The notes: generated by a model from the sequence alone, not told the origin. Counted from the first letter of the stretch, positions 1 to 13,862 are shown. The stretch is DNA of 64,000 nucleotides from Paramecium sonneborni (GCA_905182985.1 CAJJDN010000088.1:280097-344096), one strand, 5' to 3'. A program made the numbers and translations.

Positions 1-458
1 AATTATATACAATTGGGGATTGTTATGTAGCAATAGGAATGATAGATTATCACAATAGAAATCCTCATTAAGAAGCTAAGAATATTATTGATTTAGCATT
101 TGGAATGATTAACATTATAGCTTAGGTAAGAAAATAAATAAATTTTGATGGACTTAATATGAGAATAGGAGTTCATACAGGATCTGTATTTGGTGGTGTA
201 ATGGGTACAGATATAGTGAGATATGATATTTATGGACCAGATGTATTAATAGCGAATAAAATGGAATCAAATGGAGTCAAAGGATATGTTTAGGTTAGTT
301 AGTAAACTAAGAAATATTTAGAAGAAGATTATTCAAGTTTATTTTAATTTGATTTAAATGTTACTTTAGAATTAAAATCAATAGGACGAGAAATTGAAGG
401 TTATTTAGTAAAAAAGTAAGATGAGGATGATTTAAACTAATAAGATCGTTCATTTTGA
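1..458 (+). CDS. Class III nucleotidyl (guanylyl/adenylyl) cyclase, C-terminal end, partial
   Basis: The reading frame is open from the window edge (codons in phase from base 3) to TGA at 456-458, about 150 residues with TAA/TAG as Gln. It carries the second half of a class III cyclase catalytic domain: IGDCYVAIG, then MRIGVHTGSVFGGVMG, then a segment YDIYGPDVLIANKMESNG followed by VQVS. These are the metal/substrate-site and ANxMESxG signatures of the family. Ciliate cyclases of this type are often fused to a P-type-ATPase-like membrane region, but that part lies outside the window, so the fusion cannot be seen. The Asp in YDIYG is more adenylyl- than guanylyl-type, but specificity cannot be settled from one half-domain. 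The gene ends 55 bases before the converging UAP1 stop. Confidence 0.85.
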
Positions 459-512
459 ATTTGTGATATTACTATTATATTTTCAATAATTAAATATTGA
501 TATATTTATTAT

Positions 513-2715
513 TCATTTTTTGATTGTTTATGTTATTGGTATATATATTTGAGCTGATAAAATCAAAGGACGTTATTATGTAAACATTGTAGGTCTTTGT
601 ACAGTCACAGCTCTTGATTAGAAATATGATGTAACTCTTTATGGAGATAAAGATTAATTGATTTGAACTGGTTGAATAATACTTTATTTACAATTGGGAA
701 GGTTTTATGAATACATTATAGGTTGATATCTAGTTTAAGGAGTAATTAATTTTGGAGTAGTAACAGTTGAAATTGTTGGTGTAGGGAATGCACTTGTTTT
801 TATTTATTTTAATTATTATTATGATGTTGTTTGATGTTACATTGATAATCTAGGATTAAATATTTAAGTTTAATGGATTGGATTCTCTTAAACTAAAATA
901 TTCTTTGAGTTCTAAGGTGTTGATTAATATGGATAATAATTGGGTTATAATATTGAAGGATGTGCTGAATTAATTAATGAATTATAAACTACTTAAGGAT
1001 ATATTTATTAATTTTAAACTCCTCCTTTTTATTATTATTTTTATGGTTATTTCTTTAATTATTATTATTATGGTTATTATTATTATGGTTGTTATAATGG
1101 TTATTATTTTGGCTAAGGTTATTTGACTAATTATGGAGTCTTTTATGCTGATAATCTATCATTTGTTATTATAAGTGGATTTTATTTATTTCCTTAATAT
1201 TTTGGTAATATATTTTCAAGGCCTTCCCCAAAATATGTAATTTTAGCAGAAATTTCAACTTATTGAATAAATTAAAAACCATAATTTTTAATCCATTTTA
1301 AATCTCTATCTAAATATAATTTTTTAGCTGTTTCTGGTGTATCACTTTTTTCACCAGGAGCATTTTTAACTGGAGCAAATTCATCTTCTCTTTTTACTTC
1401 AATTAATCCAAATTCTTCTTTTGTACATAAAGGAAAACAATCAAAATAAAATAACTCAAATTTAAAGGCATTATTCTATTATGATTTAATAATCTATCTT
1501 TAATTTAAATCATAATAATCATATTTTTTTTATGCTACATGATAACTAATAATTTATATTATATTTATTACTTAGCAGCCAATAAACTACTTGTTTAAGG
1601 ATCTTCAATAATCTTATGAGCAAATTCAACAGTACAAATCGTTTAAGCTATACCACCTGCATCATAAAGTAATTATCCTTAAGAATTCTTCTTATGTAAA
1701 TCTTCTTATGTCATTTCACTATATTCTAATCTAAATTTATATATTAACCTATTACACAAGGTTTATCATTTATTAATGCATGTATTCCTACCTTCTCCTC
1801 TGCATATGCTTTCTTCACAAATTTACTACATATTGTTAAATTATTTTCTTCTTAATATCCAATCCAAATTGGATCACATAATTTACAAAGTGCATTATCT
1901 ACTGGACATATATGAATATATTTAATGCCTAAACATTTCATATAATCCAAATAACCCTGGTTGTAAAGACTGCTGAATATACCACCATTTCCTTTTCAAG
2001 AATAATAACAATATTCTACCATCAGGTCCTTCTAAAATTGATGTACTATCGCTTAACATGATTTCTCCATTTATTGACAATATAGGTAAAGAATCCTATT
2101 AAAAAAATGTTATTTGATCAGATTGAAGATTGAAGTAATTATTATCAATAAAAAACTGAGTTGTTTCTTCATGATTTACATCAGAAGTCATAACAAAAAA
2201 TTGAATTGGTAAACATTATCCAATCTTTTATTAGATCATATTCTACAAACTCAAAATACGTTCACAAAATATTTGAAATAAAGTTTTATGAGATGGCAAT
2301 CCAATATCATACATTCCTTTAGCCTTATTAAAACCTAATCTAGTGCCTTATCCACCTGCCATCATAGCCACACAAACTTTAATAATTATTAAATTGTTAA
2401 AATACCCTTCCCCTCTGAAATTAATCTTTCTCCCAATTTTTGATACTACTAAAGAGTTTCTTTAGGAGTAGACTCTACTCTCAATACATTTTAGATAGGT
2501 TTCAATTCACGATTTTAATTGGACTTTTCTTAATAATGATTATAGACCTTAAATTAAGAGAATAAGTTTACATCAATTAGATTTCTAATATTAATGGATT
2601 CCAATTTTTCCATTAATTTCTCTTGTTCCTTTTCCTCCAAAATGCTGAGGTAATTTAAGAGATTTTGTTATTTACATTCTTAATAATCCTATAAAGTAGA
2701 GACTTTCTTTCTCAT
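513..2715 (-). CDS. UAP1: UDP-N-acetylglucosamine pyrophosphorylase with Gln-rich C-terminal extension
   Basis: The enzyme makes UDP-GlcNAc from UTP and GlcNAc-1-P in the cytosol. From ATG 2713-2715, removing four short introns (29, 28, 23 and 26 nt) gives exactly 698 codons before TGA at 513-515. The protein shows the nucleotide-binding loop MMAGGQGTRLG (about residue 105), [13 protein letters not shown], the block [10 protein letters not shown] and the family's C-terminal signature [15 protein letters not shown]. Normal UAP1 proteins are about 480-520 residues and end shortly after this signature. Here the frame continues about 230 residues without a TGA, rich in Gln and Pro (long runs of TAA/TAG codons) and without a recognisable domain. 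The tail explains the whole 513-1220 interval, which looks like a Tyr-rich gene on the other strand. Confidence 0.92.
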
Positions 2716-2894
2716 TTTGGATATTAATTTATATATATATAAATAAAAAGTAGTTTAATAATGAAAGTGATAAGTAATTTAGATAGATTTATTTTTGTTA
2801 TGTAAAAATGTAAAATTATATGTATATGCTAATGAAATTAAACTTGATATATCCACCTATATATGGGTAAATTGATTAAATTTTAATATTGATT

Positions 2895-4103
2895 ATGAGT
2901 GAGAAAAAAGCAACAATCTAAGAATACATAAAAATAAAAGTGAAACCAGTGTTTGATTAATTGATCTCTAGAATAGTAATAGAGAAACCAGAAGATGTAT
3001 ATGCTTGGTCAATAAATTGGTTGCAAAAACAATGTAAAATATATAGATATCATAATGTTTAGAAAGTGGAGTAAAGGTGTAGTAATTGATTCATCATGAT
3101 TTGAGTGAAGAAGAAGAGGATGAGGAGGAAGTAGTTTTGGAGATAAAACAACAATAAAAGTAACAAACTAGAGCAGCAGTTTCTGCTGAAGTTTATGGAG
3201 ATTACAATAAGAAGGAAGACTTTAAGCCAAGATTTATATAGAAATCAGAAGCATAAATAGAGAGAATAAAGAAAAGAATACTAAATTCATTTATGTTTTA
3301 AGCTTTGGATGAAAAAGATCTCAATATAGTATTAGGAGCTATGGAAGAGAAGAAGTTTTAGTAAAATATATTATTAACTTAATAAAGAGTCGGAGATGTA
3401 GTAATAAAGTAAGGAGATGATGGAAATGAATTATATGTTATTGATGAAGGAAGATTGGAATGTTACAAAAAGTTTACAGGATTAGAAGAAGAAAAATTAT
3501 TAAAAACATATATTCCAGGAGAATCTTTTGGAGAGTTAGCCTTATTATACAATGCTCCAAGAGCAGCCACTATCAAGGCAATAGAGGATGTTACTACTTT
3601 TGCATTAGATAGAGAAACCTTTAATAATATAGTCAAGTTTTCAGCAATAAAGAAGAGAGAATAGATGGAGGAAATATTAAACAAAATAGAACTATTATAA
3701 TCCATGGATAATTATGAAAGAGTTTAATTGTGTGATGTACTTAAAGAAGAAAAACATAAGGCTGGAGAAAATATTATTAATGAAGTAAGAGTATATTTTA
3801 ATTCAAGGGTGAAATTGGAGATAGAATTTATTTAATTATTGAAGGTGAATTAGAAGCTTATTGGAAAGGTTAAACCGAAAAAGTTTATGATTACAAGCCT
3901 GGAGATTATTTCGGAGAATTAGCTTTATTAAAGAATGCACCAAGATAGGCAACTGTTATTGCTAAAGTATTAATTATTATATTATTTAGACTGATGTTAT
4001 ATTGTTATATTGTGATTTCAATTCATTTAGAAGACTTATGGGTCCATTAGAAGAAGTACTCAAAAGAAATATGGAGAGATACGAAAAATATTTATAATAA
4101 TGA
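2895..4103 (+). CDS. cAMP-dependent protein kinase regulatory subunit (type I-like)
   Basis: It inhibits the PKA catalytic subunit until cAMP binds. The N-terminus has a RIIa-type docking/dimerisation helix (QEYIKIKVKPVFDQLI ... EKPEDVYAWSINWLQKQ). An acidic linker follows, then the inhibitor sequence TRAAVSAEVYG, in which Ala sits at the phospho-acceptor position, so it is a pseudosubstrate. Two cyclic-nucleotide-binding domains follow, each with its phosphate-binding cassette: GESFGELALLYNAPRAAT and GDYFGELALLKNAPRQAT. Both keep the Glu and Arg that contact the cyclic phosphate. Introns are at 3077-3105, 3785-3807 and 3967-3989. The stop is TGA 4101-4103, only 35 bases before the next start codon. 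The pseudosubstrate keeps only one of the usual two Arg residues. Confidence 0.93.
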
Positions 4104-4138
4104 TTATGATTATAAACATATATTCATTTTATTAATTC

Positions 4139-5449
4139 ATGGATTAAAGAGATCAAAATAATCTCAATAATCAAAGCTTTTACAAATATCCAAAATTGTC
4201 TAAATAATAAACAGATTATTTAAGTTTATTATGCTCTCCAAAGGATAGCTACTCAGCATATCCAATCATTGAATTTTTAAATAACAATCCTAAAAAACAT
4301 TTAGAGGCTTTATAAAGTGCTATTTCATCACTAAATAAAAATGATCAATATGAACTTTTTTAGAATACTCTTCCCAAAATGGCTTAGTATTCTTTAGAAT
4401 TGGTGGAAAATTCACCAAAAAAATAATTATTAATATCTAAAGGAACTATATAATTCACAAGAAAAGAAATTTATCAATTTTTATCATTAGCATTTTTTGG
4501 TTTATTAATTGCTCAACATGATTAATTTCCTGATCCTTGTAATTTAACTTACATACTTTAAGATAGTATTGAAAAGGCTAAATGTTATCTTCATTATTTT
4601 ATAAATGCAAGAGAAGAATAAGAAAATGAACTAGTGACACTTGAAAGAATTTCTTTCAATAAAAATTATCATATTGATCATTTCTTTCCAAATTAAAAAA
4701 CAAATTCAATTTTAGATTTAGAATTATGGTCGAATTGTAATAAAAGTCTAAAAAATATTGAATTTTGTGATTAATATATAGAAGAATAAGAAAATAGTTT
4801 CTTAGTAGATTTTGCTAACAAATATGTTGGAGGAGGAGTCTTAGATTATGGATGTGTTTAAGAAGAAATTCTATTTACAATAATGCCTGAAAATATAATA
4901 GCAGTATTATTTTGTAAAGTCTTAGAAGATGATGAAGTAGTGTTAATAAAGAATTCTATTAGATATAGTGATTATAAGGGATATGGTTATTCTTTTTAAT
5001 TTGTAAAAAGAGAACCTAAAAATTTAAATTAAAATATTTTAGTTTTGGATGCTTAGGATTATAGTTATGATTCTTTGAAATAATACCAACCAAATGAGAT
5101 ATTAAGAGAGATTAATAAATCCTTCATAGGATTTTCATTATCATAATAATTATCTAATGAAGAATTCTTGTTACCTATATCAACTGGAAAATGGGGATGT
5201 GGAGTATTTGAAGGGGATTGTGAATTAAAAATAATTATTTAATTAATAGCATTTAGCGCATCTATAGCGAATGAAGATTAATAAAGAAAAATGATATTTT
5301 CTACATTTAAAGATAAGAAAACTAATTAATATTAGAAAGTTCTTGATGATATAATTAAAAAATACAAAAGTGTTGGTAATTTATTCTAATAATTATTGAA
5401 AATGAGTAAAAAATATAGAGTGTTTGAATTCTTAGTAAATAAATAATGA
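4139..5449 (+). CDS. PARG: Poly(ADP-ribose) glycohydrolase
   Basis: It cleaves poly(ADP-ribose) chains, reversing PARP signalling. There is one uninterrupted frame of 436 codons from ATG 4139 to TGA 5447-5449, with no intron. The PARG signature is complete: GGGVLDYGCVQEEILF carries the two adjacent catalytic acidic residues (QEE), and a second conserved block reads STGKWGCGVFEGDCELK, followed by IQLIAFSAS. The N-terminal 200 residues match the length and position of the PARG accessory helical domain, with less obvious conservation. At 436 residues it resembles compact protist and invertebrate forms, lacking the long vertebrate N-terminal regulatory region. No targeting signal is evident. Confidence 0.93.
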
Positions 5450-5555
5450 AAAGAAATATAAAATTATTTTGTGAATAAATAAAATAATTTATATATTACC
5501 ACAATATAAAAAATATTTGATTATTGATTAATGTACTAACAGAATGTCATATTGA

Positions 5556-5956
5556 TCATTTTTATTCTTCTTCGTCTTAACCTACATTGAAATACTTCAA
5601 TTAGTATGTGGCTTTGTCATGTGAATGCACATACAAATATTCTCTCAATGTTTCTTATTTCAAATATTTCTTTGTTAAATATTTGAGGTATCTCTTGGAG
5701 AATGGAATAGTGGATGTAACAACAACTTTCTCTTATTCGGCAGTAACAGTGACATCATTACCAAGATTTCCTGTCTTTCCTTAAACCTTGATTCTGGATT
5801 AAAGATAGCTCACAAATTCATCTAAGTTTAAAACCTATCATAGGGAATTATGCCACTATGAATTACTTTATCTTCTTTTGGTTCTGTGCAATCAATCACG
5901 AATCTCAAGTTTAAGTTTTTGGCTTTCTATTGATCTTTTCTTCTCAAAATAGGCAT
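5556..5956 (-). CDS. RPL22: 60S ribosomal protein L22 (eL22)
   Basis: A component of the large ribosomal subunit. From ATG 5954-5956 the protein reads MPILRRKDQQKAKNLNLRFV, then IDCTEPKEDKVLNLDEF, KVQGKTGNLGNDVTVT and PFSKRYLKYLTKKYLK, ending in an acidic DEEEQK tail. These are the conserved eL22 blocks in order. Removing one 32-nt intron leaves exactly 123 codons, the usual length for the family. The unspliced frame hits a TGA in the intron, which supports splicing. Confidence 0.93.
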
Positions 5957-6013
5957 ACTTAATAAAAGATATTAAATTTATTTAAAAATTACACTTTCTT
6001 TTTTTATAAATAA

Positions 6014-9000
6014 TCACTAAAAATCGAATTCAATTATAGAAGGATTCTTTGGTATTCTTTACATTGTATTATTTTTGTGTTTTCTATTTTTCATTAATCT
6101 TCTCATATTTCTACCTTCTTATCCAAGTATAATATAATTTGGTTCATATATGTGAGTAAGTAAATGTATTGCTAAAACTGAAAAAGAACCAAAAAAAAAT
6201 TATCTTAACTTCTCTTTTAAAGGTGTATCATCAGATTTCTCTTCTTATTCACTTATTGCACTGAATCTAACAGAAAATCTCTTAGGATTAATATTAGGAG
6301 AATGATAATTATGAATAGGACTTTAAACTATTTAAAGTTATTATGGTTTTGAATGTGTTGATTTCCTATTTTTATTACTCATTTGCTCTGTTACATTCTA
6401 TTATCTAAATCTCTTTATTGAACCTTTGAACATCTCTTATAAATATATTGTTAATTAAGGATCAAAAGCTTCATTTATTAAATTTATTGGTAATTATATT
6501 CTTCCGAAATTTTCAACAAAATCATTATATATCGATTTAGCTTTTACAAATTCTAAAAATATAGTCCATTCTTCCAATGAATCCTCAGATTCAAAAGCAA
6601 AAAGAAATACCCTTTTGTTTCCTTTAATTTTTCCCTTCTTTATCCAATCACTCACACCTAACTTTAAACAAAATTATTATTAATCATTTGATTTATCAAA
6701 AATTGGAATTATTGATGAAATTAATTTTAATGGCAAGGTTCCTGTTTACTCACTCATCTAATCATTTAGATACAAACTAAAGAAATATAATTATATTACA
6801 TATTTACATCATATTTTCACTATCTATTACACAATATCTAAATTGCCATGATACTTTCTTATCAGATCGTTTAAAAATGTAACCTTTTTTTAAAGGAACT
6901 TTAACATTATTCTCTATTTTTAATATCATTTAAATCTATTTCACAATTAAAGATTTCTTTGCCTTATGTGAAAATTTAATCATTGTATTAGAACTTTTAA
7001 TGCTAACTCTTTATTCTGCCATACTCCAATGATATTCTAATCTTTTTAGTTCTTTATAATCTTCATAAGGTTATGGTATAATTTATAAAGCTTCAGCAAC
7101 TAAAGAGTGAATTGACCTTCTCTGAGTATAAGTCATACTTTAATATAAACATTCTCTCATAAATGGAGTAACAAACCGATAATAACGATTCTCATTGTCA
7201 TCATGCATAAATTCGATAATATCCTATTAAACCAGTTATTTCAAAGCCATTAATAACTTATTTTAGTTGATTTATTTAAATGGGATTATTTTGAATAATG
7301 TTTAAATATCAAAAATATCTCCTATTACACATGCAAATTTCAAAAGTAATAAATTAACACATGATAATGAGTCAATTATTGGACCATTAATTTATAAACA
7401 AATTTATGGAATTTCAATTTAAAGCCATTCTTCATGTTAAAATAATGTTTGTAATTGTTAAGAAGCATAAGCAAAATCATTTTCTTTTCTGAGATATTTA
7501 TTATTTAATAATGTTTTAACTAGATGAATTAGAAGTAATGGTTATTTGCAACTTTTAAGATGCAAGATTTCATGTATTTTAGGATCAGAGAGCTTTTCAA
7601 AACCAAAATATAGAAGTAATAATTATTTTTGTTCTTCAATATTTTTAATTCCTTTCATAATAACTTCATTTGGAGTAACATTATATAAGTTTATAATTGA
7701 TTCAACTCCTTTGTCGTAAATTAATTCTTAAGTTCTATTAGGATTTCTGGAAATACCCTTTCTACTCATAATTGGAATTTCCCAAAATTAATCTCTTGTA
7801 ATTCCAATAAGTAGAATTCTATTAAATTTCTTGATTATTGTCTTCATTAACTAAGAATGTAATTATTTACTTTACATAAAATGATAACTGATCATAGTAT
7901 TATAAATCATCTAATACTATGATTATTGGTGGTACATCAATTTTATCGGATGATAAATCATTAGAGAGAATATCATCAGATTCATCATCCAACATTTATG
8001 AATAAAGTCTCTTTTTCTTATCTGGTAATTATTATTCAAAATAGATCTCAAACAATTTTACAATTGCTTAACCTATTAATTTCATTATTTAATCATCATT
8101 AATATTGTATGTGGATTCAAATTTAGGAAAGTTATTAACATAATCATTCAACCATTCATTTAAATCTAATAATTCTTCTAATATTTTTTATACCAATTGA
8201 TTTCCATTACTTATAAATTATAATAATTCTGATTGAATGTATGTAGTTTTAGATAGTGCAATATCAAATATTTATTTAATGATATTTTTGAATCCGTTTC
8301 CCCTAAATATTTTTTCAAATGAATTAATAGATGATTCTAGAATCAATACCTTTGGATTTTCAGTTTTGATTTAATATTCTAAAATTTTCATAACAAATGT
8401 TTTCCCAACACCATAACTGCCTTTCAATAAAATAAAATCCCTTTCTAAATCCATATCAACTAAAGATATCTTGCCTTCTCTATCCATCATTAAAAATGTA
8501 TTAACAATATGTAAAAACTATTAAGTTTTATCCTTACCACCAATAAGTCCTTTCTAATTAAATCCCATTTTACTCTCATAATAATGAATTTTCAAAATTG
8601 CTTTCTTTTATTAAATCTAATAAACAGGGATCAATCCACTTTTCCCTTTCAATTGAACCATTTTGAATAATTCACAATCCATTTTATGTTCACATTCTTC
8701 TGCTGTTTTTTAACATAATAATATAGATTTATTCTCTGTTATAGCTAGTGACATTAATCTAGCAGCTAAATTAACTGCATCACCAAGTATCGAATATTCC
8801 CTTCTTGATCCACTTGTTCCTACAACACCAGTAAATACTATTCCAGTTGCAACTCCAATATAACATTTACAATTTATTAAACTTAGTTATTTTACTAACA
8901 ATTATGCTGCTAACAATGCACGAATTGGATCATCTTAATGCTTTAAAGGAGGCAATCCAAAACCAACTATTAATGTTGAACCTTTATCATCCATCAATAA

Positions 9001-9973
9001 TTTATTAAGAGATCCTTCATTTATATAAATACATTTTTGTACAACTTCTATCACCTTTTAGATATGCTACAATCTAGAATCAGCATCACTTAAATCTATT
9101 CCTAAATTTATAAACAAAGTTGTTATTCTTCTTAATTCACTGCTCCACTTCTCTTACTCAATCTCAATATAAGGAATTAATGCAGCTGGTATAAATGTCA
9201 TTATTTATTGTTTATCTATTCCACCTAATCTATTTTTTATTAATTAAGCTCCAGCTTTCAATTACACTTTATTATTGATTAATTTTAAAACCATATAAAA
9301 GTTAGAATCTGTTTACAACTTCTAAAACACAAAAAAATCAGAAACCATATCAAAAACCTCCTATGATACTATGATTTATCCTCCACTAGTAGCATGATGT
9401 TCACTCTTAAAAGCCTAAGTTAGTGGATCACCTGTAGCCAAATATTCACTTCTTCCAAAAACTCCTCCAACATAAATGATATTAATATCTCCTATTCCAA
9501 ATCCAATTTTAACCGAAAGTTTTATATCTTCTAAAATTGTAGTATTATTCAATTTTGATTAAATATCTAAAGCTGATTGCACAGCTAATCTACATATGAC
9601 TCTTAATTCTTCATGGTTTTCTACAGCATTTTCTTTTATAGAAGGAGGCCAAACTACAATCATTGCATCTAAAATTAGTTCATCATATACCCCCAGCAAA
9701 CTTAAAAATATCTCCACCACTCTTACTTATTGCTGATACTAACAATTCCATATATCGATTAATAGCAAAAGCAATTAACTCAGCACCTTCATTTCCTAAT
9801 TTCGATAATGTTTCTGTCAAATTAGTGAATCCTGATATATCAGCAAACATCACAACAGATCTTAAATTTTATTTTTCTGGAAGTTAAGATATTTATTTTT
9901 GATTGGCTAAATATTGAACAACCAACGCAGGAACAAAACCTAATAAACTCATATTTTCATTTTTTGTAAGCAT
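6014..9973 (-). CDS. Soluble adenylyl cyclase-like protein: two cyclase domains, STAND-type ATPase, C-terminal PH-like domain
   Basis: About 1,290 residues from ATG 9971-9973 (MLTKNENMSLLG). Cyclase domain 1 starts at about residue 40 with VVMFADISGFTNLTE; Asp45 is the metal-binding Asp. It continues through IGFGIGDINIIYVGGVFG. Domain 2 contains RRITTLFINLGIDL and IGVATGIVFTGVVGTSGSRR followed by LGDAVNLAARLMSLA. A P-loop LLKGSYGVGKTFVMKILE and a Walker-B-like IIVLDDLQYYD follow, then a helical region. This is the order found in ADCY10-type bicarbonate-responsive cyclases. Near the C-terminus KKGYIFKRSDKKVSWQFRYC looks like the start of a PH domain. At least two introns (22 and 25 nt) are clear; one or two more near the PH region are not resolved. 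Domain 2 lacks the first metal Asp, as expected for a C1/C2 pair. Confidence 0.85.
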
Positions 9974-10696
9974 CTACACTATTTCAATATTATAAAAATA
10001 TATTAATTTCTAAAATATTGATAACTATCTTATAATTTATTAATAGAAAATTAGAAATAAGTTAATAACATTTTATTCAAAAGAAATATATTATTCTCTT
10101 TGAGCTATTTATAATTTTAATTTAAATAAGAATGCATTTATAATTGTTGTCAAGTAATTGTTAATATTTTCTAAATTCAAAATAGACATATTATTTAACT
10201 TTGATGAAGATTATAGATATTAGATAAAATGAAACTTTTTATCGCTTATTTTATAATCATCACAAAATTTAAATAATATATTTATTTGTAGATAAAAATA
10301 GGTAATTATTAATTTGCTAAATAATTTAAATTCTACTTTAAAGAAGAGTTTTTCTAATCGTAATGAAAAATTGTTATATTTGATTATTTATATCATTTAA
10401 TATAATCTTTTAAATACTTGAAATTTTAATAAAATAGTTTAATTTAAAGTGAAGACAATCAAATATTAAACAATTCTAAGGGTATTATCTAAAATTTAAG
10501 AATCAGTAAAATGATAAGGCGATTAAATTGAATATAAACAATTCAGATAAAATGAGATTAATGATAATATGATTATAAGAATGAAAAAAAGATTAATAGT
10601 AAAATATAATAAAATTAATTATTGTATAAAAAGATTGAATACTAAGATAAATGTAAAATAATTTGAATAATGTTTTTATTTATATATATTGATTGA
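9974..10696. other. Intergenic, no gene seen
   Basis: This is 723 bases of very AT-rich sequence between the start of the cyclase gene and the end of alpha-tubulin. Only short frames without protein-like composition are present, for example a 44-codon frame near 10230-10362. I see no RNA gene. It probably holds the cyclase promoter and the tubulin 3' region. Confidence 0.5.
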
Positions 10697-12046
<1,350 letters not shown>

Positions 12047-12464
12047 TTTTAAAGTGTTGTGTGATGAAAACTCTCTAAAAAAATTATTTGAATTTCAGCT
12101 GTTATCCCCCACATTTGAATATCCAAAATATCCTTATACCGGGGTACCTCAAATTTGAATTAATTTCTTTTATAAATATTTCTATTAATTATAAATATAT
12201 GATTAATGTCAATCCTCAACAACTAAGAAATTTAGACAAATAATATCAATCACATTTTTATTATTCCCAAACTTATATCTTACAATCATAGAAAATTTAG
12301 AATTTTATTCTTCAAGCATTTTCATTTTATCTCTTATCATTTAACACACTTCCAATGTTAATTTATTAATTTCTCATCTCAGTAGATTCATTAAAATCAT
12401 TTTATTAATCAAAATAATCTCTAAGTTTATTTCTAATAACTCTGATTCAATTTATAATATTTTA
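12047..12464. other. Upstream region of the EF-hand gene; open frames but no clear start
   Basis: The frame of the downstream EF-hand gene stays open back to about 12198 (no TGA) and reads as a hydrophobic, Ile/Leu-rich stretch without an in-frame ATG. A different frame starts with ATG at 12199 (MINVNPQQLRNLDKQYQ) and ends at TGA after about 100 codons. Either a short first exon with an intron is hidden here, or this is 5' non-coding DNA. I cannot decide. Confidence 0.35.
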
Positions 12465-13758
12465 ATGGATAAGAACATTTCCTTAAAAGTTAAGAATTTC
12501 TAAACTGTGAATTGGTTGAAAAATAGATTCAAAAATAAAGTGAAAGATAAATATATTTTAAATGAAAAAGAGCTCAAAGAATAAATTATGATGAAAGCTG
12601 TTTTTAAATCAATTGATAGAGATAATTCAAGTTTTTATTAATAACCTAAATTCCATTTTAGAATTTCTAGATAGACAAGAACTCTATGACATGTTTAAAC
12701 GCTATGGAATTAATATAACAAAAATCAAATTACGTGAATTTTTCAAAAGAATCGATTAAGATGAAGATGGTAATCTAAACATTTTATTTCCCAGACAAAC
12801 TTAATTGGAATGATTTTCGATAAGCCTTATAAAACTAAGAAGCTTTGTAGAGTAATTTCTAAAATTTATGAAGTGTTCGTTGAGCTCATGCGTAAAATTA
12901 GAGAAACTACAGAAAAGAATAATAAATCTAATGAGTTCAATTTTGTACCCTTAAGTTTTCCAAACATGATTTAATATATGAATTATTGTGTCTTAAGAGA
13001 AGAACTCATTCAAAAAATTAAATCAGAATAATTATCAACCTAACAAAAAGTCAAGTAATGTAAAAATCTTTTGTCTTTGGAAGATATTTGCTATAAGAAA
13101 ATTATTGAACTTAAAGATTAAGAAAAAGAAGAGTAATCTGATGATCCATTTAATAAATTGATGCCAAAAAATAATAATCCATAATAAATTGCAATTATTA
13201 AAAGATTGCAAGAAAAAGAACAAATTTTGGAACGTTAAGTAAAATTGTAATCCTATTTCCCCATAGAATAGGATTAGAAAATTAAGTTCTTCTTAATATT
13301 ATAAGTAAGATACTGAATAAACTAACCGATCTATTAGAAAGAGTCATCAGTCTTCAAAATAAGAAACAGGCAGAATATCTTAATCTGAATTTAAATTAAT
13401 AAATTAATTTACAAATGAGAATTAAACCTAACTACCATAAATAATTAACGAAAATAAAACAAAAATCAGCATAGAATAAGCACTATAAATAACAGAAAGA
13501 TTAAACCTAGATGAAAGCTATAATCCTTACAATTATAAAAGTAATCACTTGCAATTAGAATTACATACTTCTAGTAAAAAGATGGAATAATATTTAACAA
13601 ATTAAAACCCAATTTTAATTGTAATTATAATTTTCATTTTTAAGAATTCTAAAACCCCATTCACAATTACTTAAAGATCGAAATTTCGGTCTCCTTAAAG
13701 AATTAGAGTAATCTCATAAACAGATTTCAAAAAAAGTGAATCAAAAAATTAATTTTGA
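12465..13758 (+). CDS. EF-hand, coiled-coil protein with an unresolved frame break
   Basis: From ATG 12465 the protein begins MDKNISLKVKNFQTVNWL. Two EF-hand-like segments follow: FKSIDRDNSREFLDRQELYD and RIDQDEDDKLNWNDFRQAL. The second is a full 12-residue calcium loop with acidic ligands at positions 1, 3, 5 and 12. The two segments are joined across a 31-nt and a 25-nt intron. Just after the second EF-hand (about 12830-12860) the frame stops, and clear coding continues in another frame (ISKIYEVFVELMRKIRETTE) to a charged, Gln/Asn-rich C-terminal region ending at TGA 13756-13758. I could not find a GT...AG intron that reconciles the two frames. The gene may contain an unusual intron, a sequence error, or be a pseudogene. 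No family beyond EF-hand is recognised. Confidence 0.5.
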
Positions 13759-13862
13759 TATCTTCATATATTAATTTAAATCTAATATTTCTAAATAATA
13801 TAATAATAATATATTAAAAAAATTTTGCAATTTTTAATATTCATGTAAATATTATCTCAAAA

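Noticed and set aside
517..1266. Plus-strand Tyr-rich low-complexity reading ([12 protein letters not shown]) as a separate gene
   Set aside because: The minus strand is continuously open here as the Gln-rich tail of UAP1. Poly-Gln codons TAA read as poly-Tyr or Leu on the other strand.
12100..12170. Possible tRNA-like or structured element near the GC-richer patch taccggggtacc
   Set aside because: No acceptor/anticodon arms or T-loop signature can be drawn; only a short imperfect palindrome is present.
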